DNA of 64,000 nucleotides from contig CAZZDK010000007.1 of assembly GCA_964652235.1 (NCBI GenBank), positions 18,203 through 82,202 on the forward strand, written 5' to 3'. The stretch comes from CAZZDK01 sp964652235. GTDB taxonomy: Bacteria > Pseudomonadota > Alphaproteobacteria > UBA9219. Of this stretch, positions 50,352 through 59,527 are shown piece by piece. Numbering within the stretch: position 1 is the first letter of the stretch; each line of letters starts with the position of its first letter. The position numbers and the translations under genes are program-made. The notes beneath the pieces were generated by a model. That model saw only the letters and a program-made list of their open reading frames with translations. It was not told the origin of the DNA and did no database searches.

Positions 50352-52202
50352 TCAAGTCTGGGGTTTCTTTTCCGGCAACCAACGCTCCAGCATAGAGACC
50401 AGTTCCTCAAGGGTGAAGGGTTTTTTGAGATAATCGTCCATTCCGGCGCCAAGACACCGCTCTCTGTCGCCCTGCATGGCGTGGGCGGTCACGGCGATGA
50501 CGTTTGTCCGCGGAGAACGTTTCCCCTCCCTTTCCTCCTTGCGAAGAATCCTCGTCGCCTCCCAACCGTCGAGGACGGGCATCTGACAATCCATGAAAAC
50601 GAGGTCGAAAGGCTCTCGGCTCAAAGCGCTGAGGGCCTCTCTCCCGTTCAGGACGACATAGACGCGGCAGCCAAGCGCCTCCAGCATTTTCTGCGCGACC
50701 ATCCTGTTGACGGGGCTGTCTTCGGCGAGAAGAACGCTGGCTCCCTTGAATCTCCGGCGCGGGCCGGAAAGCTCCTCTCCCGGAAGACGGGCCGTCTGAA
50801 CGTTCAGGCCCGGCGTTTCCTCGCCCGCTTGCGGCGCGTCGGCAAGCCGATAGGGAAGCGTAAAGCCGAAGGTCGAGCCGTTTTTCGAGGAATCCACAAG
50901 GACAAGCTCGCCGCCCATCATGTCGACGAGCTGTCTGCTGATGGCAAGGCCGAGACCGGTCCCGCCGTACTTCCGGGTGGAGGTTTCGTCGGCCTGCGAA
51001 AACGCCTTAAAGATCGTCTCCTGGTCCTCGGGCGCGATCCCGATTCCCGTATCCCGCACCTCGAACCGCAAAAGAACCGTGTCCTCGCCCGCTCTTCCGG
51101 CGAGCGTGACCAGCATGAAAATCTCTCCCCTTTCCGTGAATTTCACGGCGTTACCGACCAGGTTCGAGAGAACCTGGCGCAGGCGCCCCGGATCGCCGCG
51201 CACCAAAGAAGGCATATCGGTCGCCACATGACAGAGCATCTCAATGCCCTTTTTGCGGGCGCTCCCGGCGAAAAGCTGCGCGACTTCCTCTATGCACTCG
51301 CGCGGGCTGAAGGGAACGTTTTGAAGATTCAGCTTTCCGGCCTCGATCTTCGAATAATCCAGAATGTCGTTAAGCACGCTCAAAAGAAGCTCGCCGGAAT
51401 GAAAGGCCGTCTTGGCGTAATCGCGCTGTTCTTGAGTCAGATCGGTCATGAGCAAAAGCTCCGTCATCCCCAGAACGCCGTTCATGGGCGTGCGGATTTC
51501 GTGGCTCATGTTGGCGAGAAACTGGGATTTGGCGCGGCTGGCCGCCTGCGCTTCCTGAGAAAGCCTTTCGGCCCTTTCCGTGGTTTCCCTGAGCGCGGCG
51601 GTCCGTTCCTCCACCTTTTTCTCTAACGTCCTTTGATAATCGAGATTCTCGGCCTCAAGCCCAGAGACGACCCTCAAAGGAAACCGATAGGCGACGACAG
51701 ACAGGAAAAGACCGAGAAACGGGAAAAGGACAAGCGCGAGAAACGCCTTGACGACCACGGAAAGAGCGGAAATGGAAACAAAGACTTCGCCGATTTTTTT
51801 ATTATTGAAAAGGATCGGGGCGGGCTCGCCCTGAATATGAAGCGCCCGGCGCAGACCCGTCTCGTTCGGAATATGCTCAAAACGAAGGACTTCGCTCCCC
51901 TTGTCGTCGAAAATCAAGACCTGCGCCAGGTTTTCGTCCGAGCCGAAGGCGTCCACCATCTGCCCGTATTTTCGCGTCTGATAGCGCCACAAAGGCCCCG
52001 CCTCGGCCGCCAGCACTCGCACATCGTGGGCGATTCTTTCGGCGTAAACGCCCGCCTCGTGAACAATCCTCTGCTTTTCCAGGAAAATGTAAGTTCCCGG
52101 AACGACGAACGCGATCAAAAACCCGATGGCGATCACCAAAGGCAAAAGCCTTTGGGCCAATTGCTCTGAAAGGGATTCCCTTTGGGGGGGAAGGGTCGTC
52201 AT
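50352..52202 (-). CDS. Hybrid sensor histidine kinase with receiver domain
   Basis: 616 residues. Membrane helices about 20-40 and 149-172 flank a periplasmic sensor of about 110 residues; then a coiled coil, HisKA with His234 in ANMSHEIRTPMNG, HATPase (GNAVKFTERGE, RDTGIGIAPED, GGTGLGLAIS) and a C-terminal receiver (VLLAEDSPVNR, acceptor Asp in VFMDCQMPVLDG, Lys in YLKKPFTLEE). No HPt, so a separate phosphotransferase is expected. Operon with the PstS-like protein. Confidence 0.93.
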   Translation of the reverse strand: MTTLPPQRESLSEQLAQRLLPLVIAIGFLIAFVVPGTYIFLEKQRIVHEAGVYAERIAHDVRVLAAEAGPLWRYQTRKYGQMVDAFGSDENLAQVLIFDDKGSEVLRFEHIPNETGLRRALHIQGEPAPILFNNKKIGEVFVSISALSVVVKAFLALVLFPFLGLFLSVVAYRFPLRVVSGLEAENLDYQRTLEKKVEERTAALRETTERAERLSQEAQAASRAKSQFLANMSHEIRTPMNGVLGMTELLLMTDLTQEQRDYAKTAFHSGELLLSVLNDILDYSKIEAGKLNLQNVPFSPRECIEEVAQLFAGSARKKGIEMLCHVATDMPSLVRGDPGRLRQVLSNLVGNAVKFTERGEIFMLVTLAGRAGEDTVLLRFEVRDTGIGIAPEDQETIFKAFSQADETSTRKYGGTGLGLAISRQLVDMMGGELVLVDSSKNGSTFGFTLPYRLADAPQAGEETPGLNVQTARLPGEELSGPRRRFKGASVLLAEDSPVNRMVAQKMLEALGCRVYVVLNGREALSALSREPFDLVFMDCQMPVLDGWEATRILRKEEREGKRSPRTNVIAVTAHAMQGDRERCLGAGMDDYLKKPFTLEELVSMLERWLPEKKPQT

Positions 52203-52347
52203 GAAAGGCGGCTCCGAGGGACTTGGGCAAGGCTACGATTAAGAAGCCTTGGGTTCAAGGAAAGGTTTGGAAAGCGAAAGAATTGCCTTTTCGGCTTTTT
52301 TCGGCCTAAAATCCCCCCAAACTCCCTTTGGACAAGAGGCATATCCT

Positions 52348-52785
52348 ATGGCAATCATTCTTCAAGTCCCCGGTCTTCGCGGCAAAAGAATATCTTTGAC
52401 CATTCATCACCGGGCTTTTTTTGAACTCATTCAAGCCGATCCTTCCGGCACCCCCAGGGGAACGCGTCTGGTCAACGCGGCAGACCAGAGCATGGTCCAA
52501 AAACTGGCCGAGAGGATTGTTCCAAAGGGTTTTTCTTTCATCGTCCGCCCCTTAACGAACCTCAACTCTTTCCAAGGCGGTCCCTATAAACCCTACATGA
52601 GCGCCTTTTTTCTGAATTCGAAGGGAAAGTACCAGCCGCCGATTGTTGACGCCAAGGGACTGGAGGCTATTGCCCTTTATCTTTGCGATCATCTGGAACG
52701 GCAGGAAGACGGCTCGCTTGCCCTTCCGTCCGAACGCCCAGAACCGGAACCAAAACCCGCCTCAGCCCCCGCGCTTCGCCCTTAA
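52348..52785 (+). CDS. Hypothetical protein
   Basis: 145 residues from ATG 52348 (MAIILQVPGLRGKRISL), chosen because AGAGG precedes it; a longer in-frame reading starts at 52249. Small mixed alpha/beta protein with a Pro/Glu-rich tail; no signal peptide. Not recognised. The 3' end overlaps the convergent rarA by 24 bp. Confidence 0.65.
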   Translation: MAIILQVPGLRGKRISLTIHHRAFFELIQADPSGTPRGTRLVNAADQSMVQKLAERIVPKGFSFIVRPLTNLNSFQGGPYKPYMSAFFLNSKGKYQPPIVDAKGLEAIALYLCDHLERQEDGSLALPSERPEPEPKPASAPALRP

Positions 52786-54063
52786 AGCGGTCCAGTAATC
52801 AAGGCGTTTTTTGACCTCGCGCTCGAAGCCGCGCTCGGCGGGGCGATAGTAATTTTCGCGCCTCATGCCGTCCGGGAAATAGTTCTGCCCCGAAAAGCCT
52901 TCGGGCGTATCGTGATCATAGGCGTAGCCTTCGCCGTAGCCCTGTTCTTTCATCATTTTCGTCGGCGCGTTCAAAATGTGCTTGGGCGGCATGAGTGAGC
53001 CGTATTGCGCGGCGGAACAAACCGCCCGGTTGTAGGCGATATAAGTCGCGTTCGATTTCGGCGCGGTGGCGAGATAGATGACCGCCTCGGCCAGGGCCAA
53101 TTCACCTTCCGGACTTCCCATACGTTCGTAGGCTTCCCATGCGGCCAACGTCAGCGGCAGGGCCTGCGGATCGGCCAGGCCGACATCCTCGGCGGCGAAA
53201 CGCAAGAGGCGCCGGGCGATATAGCGCGGGTCCTCGCCGCCCGCCAGCATACGCGCGAACCAGTAAAGCGCCGCGTCGCAATCAGAGCCGCGCAGGGATT
53301 TGTGCAACGCGCTGATGAGGTTGTAATGGCTTTCCTGCGCCTTGTCGTAAAGGGGGCGCCTTTTCTGCACAAAGGCGGCCAGAGCCTCTGGGTCGAGCGG
53401 CTCGCCGGGCGGCCTTCTCAAAAGCTCTTCGGCCATGCCGAGCAGATAGCGCCCGTCGCCGTCCGCCATGTTCTTAAGCGCCTCGCGGGCCTCCGGCGTC
53501 AAGGGGAGGCCCCGGCCTTCCGCCTTTTCCGCGCGGTCGAGCAAAAGCTCAAGCGCCGGGTCCTCAAGCCTTTTAAGAACAAGGACCTGGCAGCGCGAAA
53601 GCAAGGCGCCGTTCAATTCAAAAGACGGATTTTCCGTCGTCGCGCCGACAAGCGTTACGCTGCCGTCCTCGACAAAGGGCAGCAAAACGTCCTGCTGCGC
53701 CCGGTTAAAGCGATGAATCTCATCGACAAAAAGCAGCGTGCCGCGCCCAGTTTCTTGTCTTTGTTCGGCGGCCTCGAAAATCTTGCGTAAATCGGCGACG
53801 CCCGAAGACACGGCGGAAACCGGCTCGAAATAAAGGTCGGCGTCTTTAGCCAGCAGCCGGGCGATGGTCGTCTTGCCGCAGCCCGGCGGCCCCCACAAGA
53901 TCATGGAGGCCAGCCGCCCGTCCGCGACCATGCGCCCGATGGGCGCGCCCTCAGACAACAAATGGTCCTGTCCCACCACGTCCGAAAGCGCGGCGGGCCG
54001 CAGGCGATCAGCCAGGGGCCGCCTCTCGGCCACGCGGGAGAAAAGCGTTTTTTTCGCGGTCAT
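52762..54063 (-). CDS. rarA: Replication-associated recombination protein A
   Basis: AAA+ ATPase (MgsA/RarA) acting at stalled replication forks. Walker A WGPPGCGKTT (about 57-66), Walker B LLFVDEIHRFNRAQQD, sensor ATTENPSFELNGALLSRC, and the C-terminal tetramerisation region with YLATAPKSNATYIAYN and PKHILNAPTKMMKEQGYG. 433 residues, full length. Confidence 0.95.
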   Translation of the reverse strand: MTAKKTLFSRVAERRPLADRLRPAALSDVVGQDHLLSEGAPIGRMVADGRLASMILWGPPGCGKTTIARLLAKDADLYFEPVSAVSSGVADLRKIFEAAEQRQETGRGTLLFVDEIHRFNRAQQDVLLPFVEDGSVTLVGATTENPSFELNGALLSRCQVLVLKRLEDPALELLLDRAEKAEGRGLPLTPEAREALKNMADGDGRYLLGMAEELLRRPPGEPLDPEALAAFVQKRRPLYDKAQESHYNLISALHKSLRGSDCDAALYWFARMLAGGEDPRYIARRLLRFAAEDVGLADPQALPLTLAAWEAYERMGSPEGELALAEAVIYLATAPKSNATYIAYNRAVCSAAQYGSLMPPKHILNAPTKMMKEQGYGEGYAYDHDTPEGFSGQNYFPDGMRRENYYRPAERGFEREVKKRLDYWTALRAKRGG

Positions 54064-54205
54064 GGAGGAAAGCCTAGCGCCCTTCCGTTTTTCTCACAAT
54101 ACGCCGCCGTATGTTTCTTTTTTCCTCTATACAGAATCGGGGCATTAACTTTATTATCGTGTTCCCTCCTTATGATTCCTTTCTTTCTTTTTTTTACGAG
54201 CCGCC

Positions 54206-55546
54206 ATGTCGGAAACCCAAGCCAACCCGCTGCAAGAGCGCCTGTCCTTCATGGGCGTTACGCCCGAGACGTCCCAACTCCTGCAGGAAGCCTGGACCAC
54301 CGTCGAACCAGCGCTTAAAGGAATTCTCGACGGCTTTTACGACCACGTCTCCGCCGTTCCGTCCTTGAAGAAAATGCTCGGCGAACAGATTCCACGTCTT
54401 AAAGAAGCGCAGCGGAAACATTGGGGAAACCTGTTTTCGGGCCGCTTCGACGACGTTTATTTCCAAAGCGTCCGCAGGATCGGACTCATTCACAATAAAA
54501 TCGGGCTCGAGCCGCGCTGGTACATCGGCGGCTATAATTTCGTGATGAACGAGTTGTTTCGCCTGATCGTCAGGAAATATAAATGGAAAACAGCCCGGCA
54601 GACCGCCGTCTTGAACGCCGTCGAAACCGCCGTCATGCTCGACATGGACATCGCCATTTCGACCTATCAGGACGCGCTTTTGGAAGACCGGGCCAGGCGT
54701 TCGCGCAAGCTCGATGAGCTTATGGCGGCTTTCGAGGCCAAAACGACGATGCTGATCGAGATCGTGGCCTCGGCGGCCCACACGCTCGATTCCACGGCGC
54801 AGACGATGGACCAGATCGCCAAATCGACGATCGAAAAATCGACGAGCGTGGCGGCGGCCTCGGAACAAGCCAGCGTCAACGTGCAGACGGTCGCTTCGGC
54901 GGCGGAGGAGCTCTCGGCCTCCGTTTCCGAGATCGCCCGCCAGGCGGCGCAGTCCTCGAAGATCGCCGGGCAGGCCGTGGAAGACGCGCGGCACACGAAC
55001 GAAGTGGTGGACAGGCTGGCTTCGACGGCCCAGAAAATCGGCGACATCGTGGAGATGATCACCGACATCGCCAGCCAGACCAATCTGCTCGCCCTCAACG
55101 CGGCGATCGAAGCGGCCCGCGCGGGCGAAGCGGGCAAAGGCTTCGCCGTCGTGGCCGGGGAAGTTAAAAATCTCGCGGGCCAGACGTCGAAAGCGACCGG
55201 CGAGATCACCCAGCAGATCGGCGAGATTCAGGCCGCAACGAAGGAGGCCGTTTCTGCCATTCAAAGCATTTCCCTGACCATCTCGGAAATCAGCCAGATC
55301 GCAGCCGCTATCTCGACGGCGGTCGAGGAACAGGGCGCGGCCACGCAGGAAATAGCCCGCAACGTCCAAGAAGCCTCGCAAGGCACGCGCCTTGTGACCG
55401 TCAGCATTTCGAGCGTCAGCCAGGGCGCAAGCGAAACGGGCGACGCGGCTCGGCGCGTGGCGGAATCTTCCTCTACCCTCTCGCGCGAATCCGAAAACCT
55501 GAGCAAGGAAGTCCAGACGTTCCTGCTGAGCGCCAAGGCGATCTGA
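54206..55546 (+). CDS. Globin-coupled methyl-accepting chemotaxis protein
   Basis: 446 residues, soluble. N-terminal protoglobin-type sensor (about 1-170) with proximal His96 in RIGLIHNKIGLEPRWYIGG, as in HemAT oxygen transducers; then a helical linker and the MCP signalling hairpin with tip IASQTNLLALNAAIEAARAG. No membrane helix, so cytoplasmic. It probably detects oxygen or another diatomic gas through heme and signals to a CheA. It fits an organism that switches between aerobic and anaerobic quinone and dNTP synthesis. Confidence 0.92.
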   Translation: MSETQANPLQERLSFMGVTPETSQLLQEAWTTVEPALKGILDGFYDHVSAVPSLKKMLGEQIPRLKEAQRKHWGNLFSGRFDDVYFQSVRRIGLIHNKIGLEPRWYIGGYNFVMNELFRLIVRKYKWKTARQTAVLNAVETAVMLDMDIAISTYQDALLEDRARRSRKLDELMAAFEAKTTMLIEIVASAAHTLDSTAQTMDQIAKSTIEKSTSVAAASEQASVNVQTVASAAEELSASVSEIARQAAQSSKIAGQAVEDARHTNEVVDRLASTAQKIGDIVEMITDIASQTNLLALNAAIEAARAGEAGKGFAVVAGEVKNLAGQTSKATGEITQQIGEIQAATKEAVSAIQSISLTISEISQIAAAISTAVEEQGAATQEIARNVQEASQGTRLVTVSISSVSQGASETGDAARRVAESSSTLSRESENLSKEVQTFLLSAKAI

Positions 55547-55630
55547 CGGACTTTTTGGTTAACGTTCCTTTATGGCTTGCCTTTCGCCCCGCCGCCCGGT
55601 TATCCGTAACGGGAAAAACCGGAGATGTTC

Positions 55631-56317
55631 ATGCGCCCTTGTCTTCTCGTCGCCTCCCCGCGCCTGCAGAACCCCTTCTTTAAGGAGTCCGTCATTCTCC
55701 TGACGAAAGGAGACGGAAAGGACGTGAAAGGCGTCACGCTCAACGGCCCGGTCCTGGCGACCTCCCACGAAATCCTGCTCAGGATAAGCCCGCCGGAGGA
55801 TCTGGTCCGTTCGATGGCGCTTTTCCCTGCTTTGTCCATTCGTTCTTTCATGCCGCGAGGATTTTCGATGGCGATGGACCATGAGCACGTCGCAAGCCGC
55901 CTTACGGAAAGCCTCCTGTCCCCGGCTCCTTCCTTCCTGTCTCTCCTGCACGATGCGGCCTATGAAACGACCTCGCCGCAAGCCCTTCGTCTGACGGACG
56001 CTCTTTTCTTAAAACCGCTTGAGCAATTGGATCTTTACCCGCCGCTTTCCCCCGCCTCGTTCCTTGCAGGATACGGTTTTTGTTCGTGGGCGATTCCCGA
56101 GCTGGTTGGCGAGTTGAAAAGGGGCGTCTGGGGCGTTCTGCCCGTCGAACCAGAGCTTGTCTTCACGAACGACTGCGCGGGTCTTTGGAGAGAATGCAAC
56201 GCCCGCGTGGAGGCGCGCGGCACGGTTCGCCCTTTCTCGGATAATACCGCGAACAACGTCATCTGCCTGGGCTCTTATCGAAGACGGAAGTGGCTTCAAA
56301 AGGGCTTCGTCGCCTGA
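55631..56317 (+). CDS. yqgE: YqgE/AlgH family protein (UPF0301)
   Basis: 228 residues from ATG 55631; GGAG is 7 bases upstream (an ATG two codons earlier is too close to it). Family features: LLVASPRLQNPFFKESVILL, GVTLNGPV, YGFCSWAIPELVGELKRGVW and VEPELVFTND. Biochemical role not established. The resemblance is clear though diverged (Asn-Gly in place of the usual Asn-Arg after LVLN). Confidence 0.85.
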   Translation: MRPCLLVASPRLQNPFFKESVILLTKGDGKDVKGVTLNGPVLATSHEILLRISPPEDLVRSMALFPALSIRSFMPRGFSMAMDHEHVASRLTESLLSPAPSFLSLLHDAAYETTSPQALRLTDALFLKPLEQLDLYPPLSPASFLAGYGFCSWAIPELVGELKRGVWGVLPVEPELVFTNDCAGLWRECNARVEARGTVRPFSDNTANNVICLGSYRRRKWLQKGFVA

Positions 56318-56320
56318 GCT

Positions 56321-57721
56321 TCAATATCCCGTGCAAATCCGTTCGACGAGTTGCTTGACCGTGGGCGTGAACCCGTCCTTGTAGAACGGGTCCTCGCCGA
56401 AGCGGTAGCCCTGCGTGCCGCAAAAGACGAGATAGTTCTCCACGTCTCCTTCGTGCGCGACGTTCTGAAGCGATTTCTGGATGCAGAACGAACGTGGGTC
56501 CGGCATACGTCCGGTGCTGTTGCCCTCGCCGTGCTGCGACCAGTTCGAAAACGCGCATTGCGAAAGGCAGCCGACGCATTCGGCCTGGCTCGTTTGAATC
56601 TTGCGCGCCTTTTCCGGCGTCACGAAAACGAGCGTGCTGTCGGGCGTCCGCAGAGGTTTGCTCTCCCCCGCCGCGATCCACGCCTTCGCCTTTTCAAGAT
56701 CGCGGGGCCGCACATAAACGGGATCGCCCACGGGGCCGGTCTTAAAGGCTTCCGTCAGATCGTCCTTCGGCTGCGTCGCGTAGTCGATTTGCCGTTCGGA
56801 CCGTTCGTACAAATCCTGCAGGAAGGGGTTGCGGATGGCCGAGGAGTAAAAGCCCGTCGGCGAAAAGCGATTAAGCGCCACGTCGCCCTTTTTGATCGTG
56901 CGGAGCTTGTCCTTCCAGCTTTGCGGAATGGGGCTTTCCTTGGTCAAAAGGGGCCGCGTGCCGAATTGGAACACGACGGGGCCGAGTTCGGGATTGTCGA
57001 TCCAGTCCTGCCATTCGGACAGCCACCAGACACCGCCCGCCATGACGATAGGCGTCCGGTCGAGACCGTACTCGCGCATTTGCTGGCGCAGGGCCAGAAC
57101 GCGCGGATAGGGGTCTTCAGGCTTCAGGGGGTCTTCGCTGTTGGACAGGCCGTTATGCCCGCCCGCCCGCCAGGGGTCTTCATAGACCACGCCGCCCAGA
57201 AGCTCGCCGGCTTTATGAAACGAGCGCAGCCAAAGGGCGCGAAACGCTCGCGCTGAGGAGACGATGGGATAATAGAAAATATTGTATTTCTTAGCGATTT
57301 CCGACACGCGATACGGCATTCCGGCCCCGCAGGTCACGCCGTGAATAAGGCCCTTGGCGCCTTCCAAAACGCCGTGCAGAACGCGCTCAGCCCCGCCCAT
57401 TTCCCATAGAATATTGATGTGCAAAGCGCCCTTGCCGCCCGCGATGTCGTGGGCCTTTTTGACCTGCGCGATGCCGCCCGCAATGCCGTAAGCAACGAGT
57501 TCTTCGTGCCGCTCGGCGCGGGTTTTTCCCTTATAAATCTGTGGAATTCGAATACCTTTGTCGTCATAGCTATCGGCGTTCACGCACGAAACGGTGCCGA
57601 TCCCGCCCGCGGCCGCCCAAGCGCCCGAGCTGTCGCCGTTGGTGGCGGAAACGCCCTTGCCGCCTTCGATCAGGGGCAAAACTTCGCGACCGGACAAACG
57701 GACGGCATTAAGAGATTTCAC
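56321..57721 (-). CDS. Nitronate monooxygenase-like FMN enzyme
   Basis: 466 residues of the nitronate monooxygenase (2-nitropropane dioxygenase-like) TIM-barrel group: GGIGTVSCVNAD, VTCGAGMPYRVSEIA, GGHNGLSNSEDP and IVMAGGVWWLSEWQDW with QFGTRPLL. A C-terminal extension has Cys in AECVGCLSQCAF, SFCIQKS and FCGTQGYRF, suggestive of a metal or Fe-S site that the standard family lacks. Convergent with yqgE, 3 bp between the stops. Substrate unknown. Confidence 0.85.
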   Translation of the reverse strand: MKSLNAVRLSGREVLPLIEGGKGVSATNGDSSGAWAAAGGIGTVSCVNADSYDDKGIRIPQIYKGKTRAERHEELVAYGIAGGIAQVKKAHDIAGGKGALHINILWEMGGAERVLHGVLEGAKGLIHGVTCGAGMPYRVSEIAKKYNIFYYPIVSSARAFRALWLRSFHKAGELLGGVVYEDPWRAGGHNGLSNSEDPLKPEDPYPRVLALRQQMREYGLDRTPIVMAGGVWWLSEWQDWIDNPELGPVVFQFGTRPLLTKESPIPQSWKDKLRTIKKGDVALNRFSPTGFYSSAIRNPFLQDLYERSERQIDYATQPKDDLTEAFKTGPVGDPVYVRPRDLEKAKAWIAAGESKPLRTPDSTLVFVTPEKARKIQTSQAECVGCLSQCAFSNWSQHGEGNSTGRMPDPRSFCIQKSLQNVAHEGDVENYLVFCGTQGYRFGEDPFYKDGFTPTVKQLVERICTGY

Positions 57722-57744
57722 GATGGCTCTGTCCTTTCAATTTC

Positions 57745-58488
57745 CTATAGCGCCTTCAAAATCGCGCGCGGGCTACGAACATAGACAGCCGTCACGCCCC
57801 AGGCCAGAAGTTCCTTCGCCCGGACAGGATCGTTAACAGGATAAGCCAAAAGAGGCAAGCGCATGGACTTAAGTTCCGCAACCCGTTCTTGGGTGAGGAT
57901 ATCTTCCTTGATCGTCATCACGCAGGCCCCGACCTGAGCCATTTTAAGCTGCCAGTCGGGATCCCACTCGTCGAAAATCAAGCAGCGCGGCCAATGCGGC
58001 TCGAGCTGAGCGGCCATTTCCAGGCTTTCCGTATCGAAACTTGAAATAACGGGATAATTCTCGCCTTCCGGCCAAATCTTGGCCAGTTCGATCATCGCGA
58101 CCATCGTCGTGGCCTTGGCGCGGCCCGGGCTGGGCTTCAACTCTAAAATCAGGGAAAGGTTGTTTTGCAAAAGAAGATTCACGGCGTCCGATAAATGAGG
58201 GATGCCCTCGCCCCTGAAAGGAGGGGGATAAGAGAAAGCGGCATCCAACCGCGAAAGCTCGGTCCAGGACGCCTCGGCGACAAAGCCGGTGCCGTCGGTC
58301 GTCCGCTCCAGCGTTTCGTCGTGCATGAGGAAGGGCACGCCGTCGTAAGAGATTTTAACGTCGAGCTCGACCCAGTTCGCGCCCTCTTCCCGCGCCTGAC
58401 GGATCGCGGCAAGCGTATTTTCCGGCGCGGAAAGACTTGCGCCCCGGTGAGCGATCACGGGCGGCTTGAAGGAAAGAAAAGGAATCAT
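57745..58488 (-). CDS. Glycerophosphodiester phosphodiesterase
   Basis: 247 residues from ATG 58488 (MIPFLSFKPPVIAHRG). GDPD motifs: AHRGASLSAPENT, WVELDVKIS and FLMHDETLERTTDGTG; ILELKPSP supplies the metal ligand Glu. No signal peptide, so cytoplasmic, as in UgpQ. It follows fabH by 61 bp on the same strand, in the place where many alphaproteobacteria have ihfA. Confidence 0.92.
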   Translation of the reverse strand: MIPFLSFKPPVIAHRGASLSAPENTLAAIRQAREEGANWVELDVKISYDGVPFLMHDETLERTTDGTGFVAEASWTELSRLDAAFSYPPPFRGEGIPHLSDAVNLLLQNNLSLILELKPSPGRAKATTMVAMIELAKIWPEGENYPVISSFDTESLEMAAQLEPHWPRCLIFDEWDPDWQLKMAQVGACVMTIKEDILTQERVAELKSMRLPLLAYPVNDPVRAKELLAWGVTAVYVRSPRAILKAL

Positions 58489-58549
58489 CTGGCAGGGATT
58501 GTTAGCTGAAATGGTTAAGATTTTCAAACAGGGCCTTTCTCGGAAGCCC

Positions 58550-59527
58550 TCAGAATCGCACCAAGGCCGCACCCCACGTAAACCCGCCCCCCATCGCGTC
58601 CAGCATGAGAAGCTGACCGCGCTTGATGCGTCCGTCGGAAACGGCCTCGCTCAGAGCAAGGGGGATCGAAGCCGCCGAGGTGTTGGCGTGCCGCGCGATG
58701 GTCGTGACGACCCTGTCCGGCGGCAATTTAAGCTTTTTGGCGATCCCGTCGATAATGCGCTGGTTGGCCTGGTGCGGAACCAGCCAGTCCACCGCTTCAG
58801 GCGGCAGATGGTTGGCCGAAAGGGCCTCGTCCACCACTTCGGCCAGGCGCGTGACGGCGTGGCGAAACACTTCCTTGCCGTCCATCCGCATATGCCCGCA
58901 GGAAGCGTTCGATCCCGGCCCGCCGTCCACATAAAGATGGTCGTATTGAAACCCGTCCGCGTGCAGATGGGTGGAGATAATCCCCCTGTCCGACGTGTCG
59001 CCTTTTCCCTCCGCCGAGCGCAAAACCACCGCGCCCGCGCCGTCGCCGAAAAGAAAGCAAGTCGTCCGGTCGTCCCAGTCGATCAGGCGGGAGAGCGTTT
59101 CCGCCCCGATCACCAGCGCCGTTTTGACCTGTCCCAGGCGGATACAATTATCCGCCATCGCCAGCGCATAGACGAAGCCGGAACAGACGGCCTGCACGTC
59201 GAAAGCGAAACCGCGCCTCACGCCAAGCTTGGCCTGCACCCGCGCGGCGGTGGAGGGAAAAATATTGTCCGGCGTCGTGGTGGCCACGACGATCATGTCG
59301 ATTTCTTCGGCGCCCACGCCCGCGTTTGTCAAGGCCGCCCGCGACGCCTGGGCCGCAAGATCGGAGGTCAACTCGCCCTCTTTCGCTATGTGGCGCTGCT
59401 TGATGCCCGTGCGCTGGACGATCCATTCGTCGGACGTTTCGATCCCCCGCGCGACAAGATCGTCGTTCGTGACGACTTGCGCGGGCAGAAAACCGCCGCA
59501 GCCTTCGATAACCGAACGAAGGGGCAT
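58550..59527 (-). CDS. fabH: 3-oxoacyl-ACP synthase III
   Basis: Condenses acetyl-CoA with malonyl-ACP to begin fatty acid synthesis. Catalytic Cys115 in DVQAVCSGFVYAL; His in WLVPHQANQRII and Asn in IARHANTSAASIP complete the triad; GGGFTWGAALVRF ends the protein. 325 residues. ATG 59527 follows the plsX stop without a gap. Confidence 0.97.
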   Translation of the reverse strand: MPLRSVIEGCGGFLPAQVVTNDDLVARGIETSDEWIVQRTGIKQRHIAKEGELTSDLAAQASRAALTNAGVGAEEIDMIVVATTTPDNIFPSTAARVQAKLGVRRGFAFDVQAVCSGFVYALAMADNCIRLGQVKTALVIGAETLSRLIDWDDRTTCFLFGDGAGAVVLRSAEGKGDTSDRGIISTHLHADGFQYDHLYVDGGPGSNASCGHMRMDGKEVFRHAVTRLAEVVDEALSANHLPPEAVDWLVPHQANQRIIDGIAKKLKLPPDRVVTTIARHANTSAASIPLALSEAVSDGRIKRGQLLMLDAMGGGFTWGAALVRF

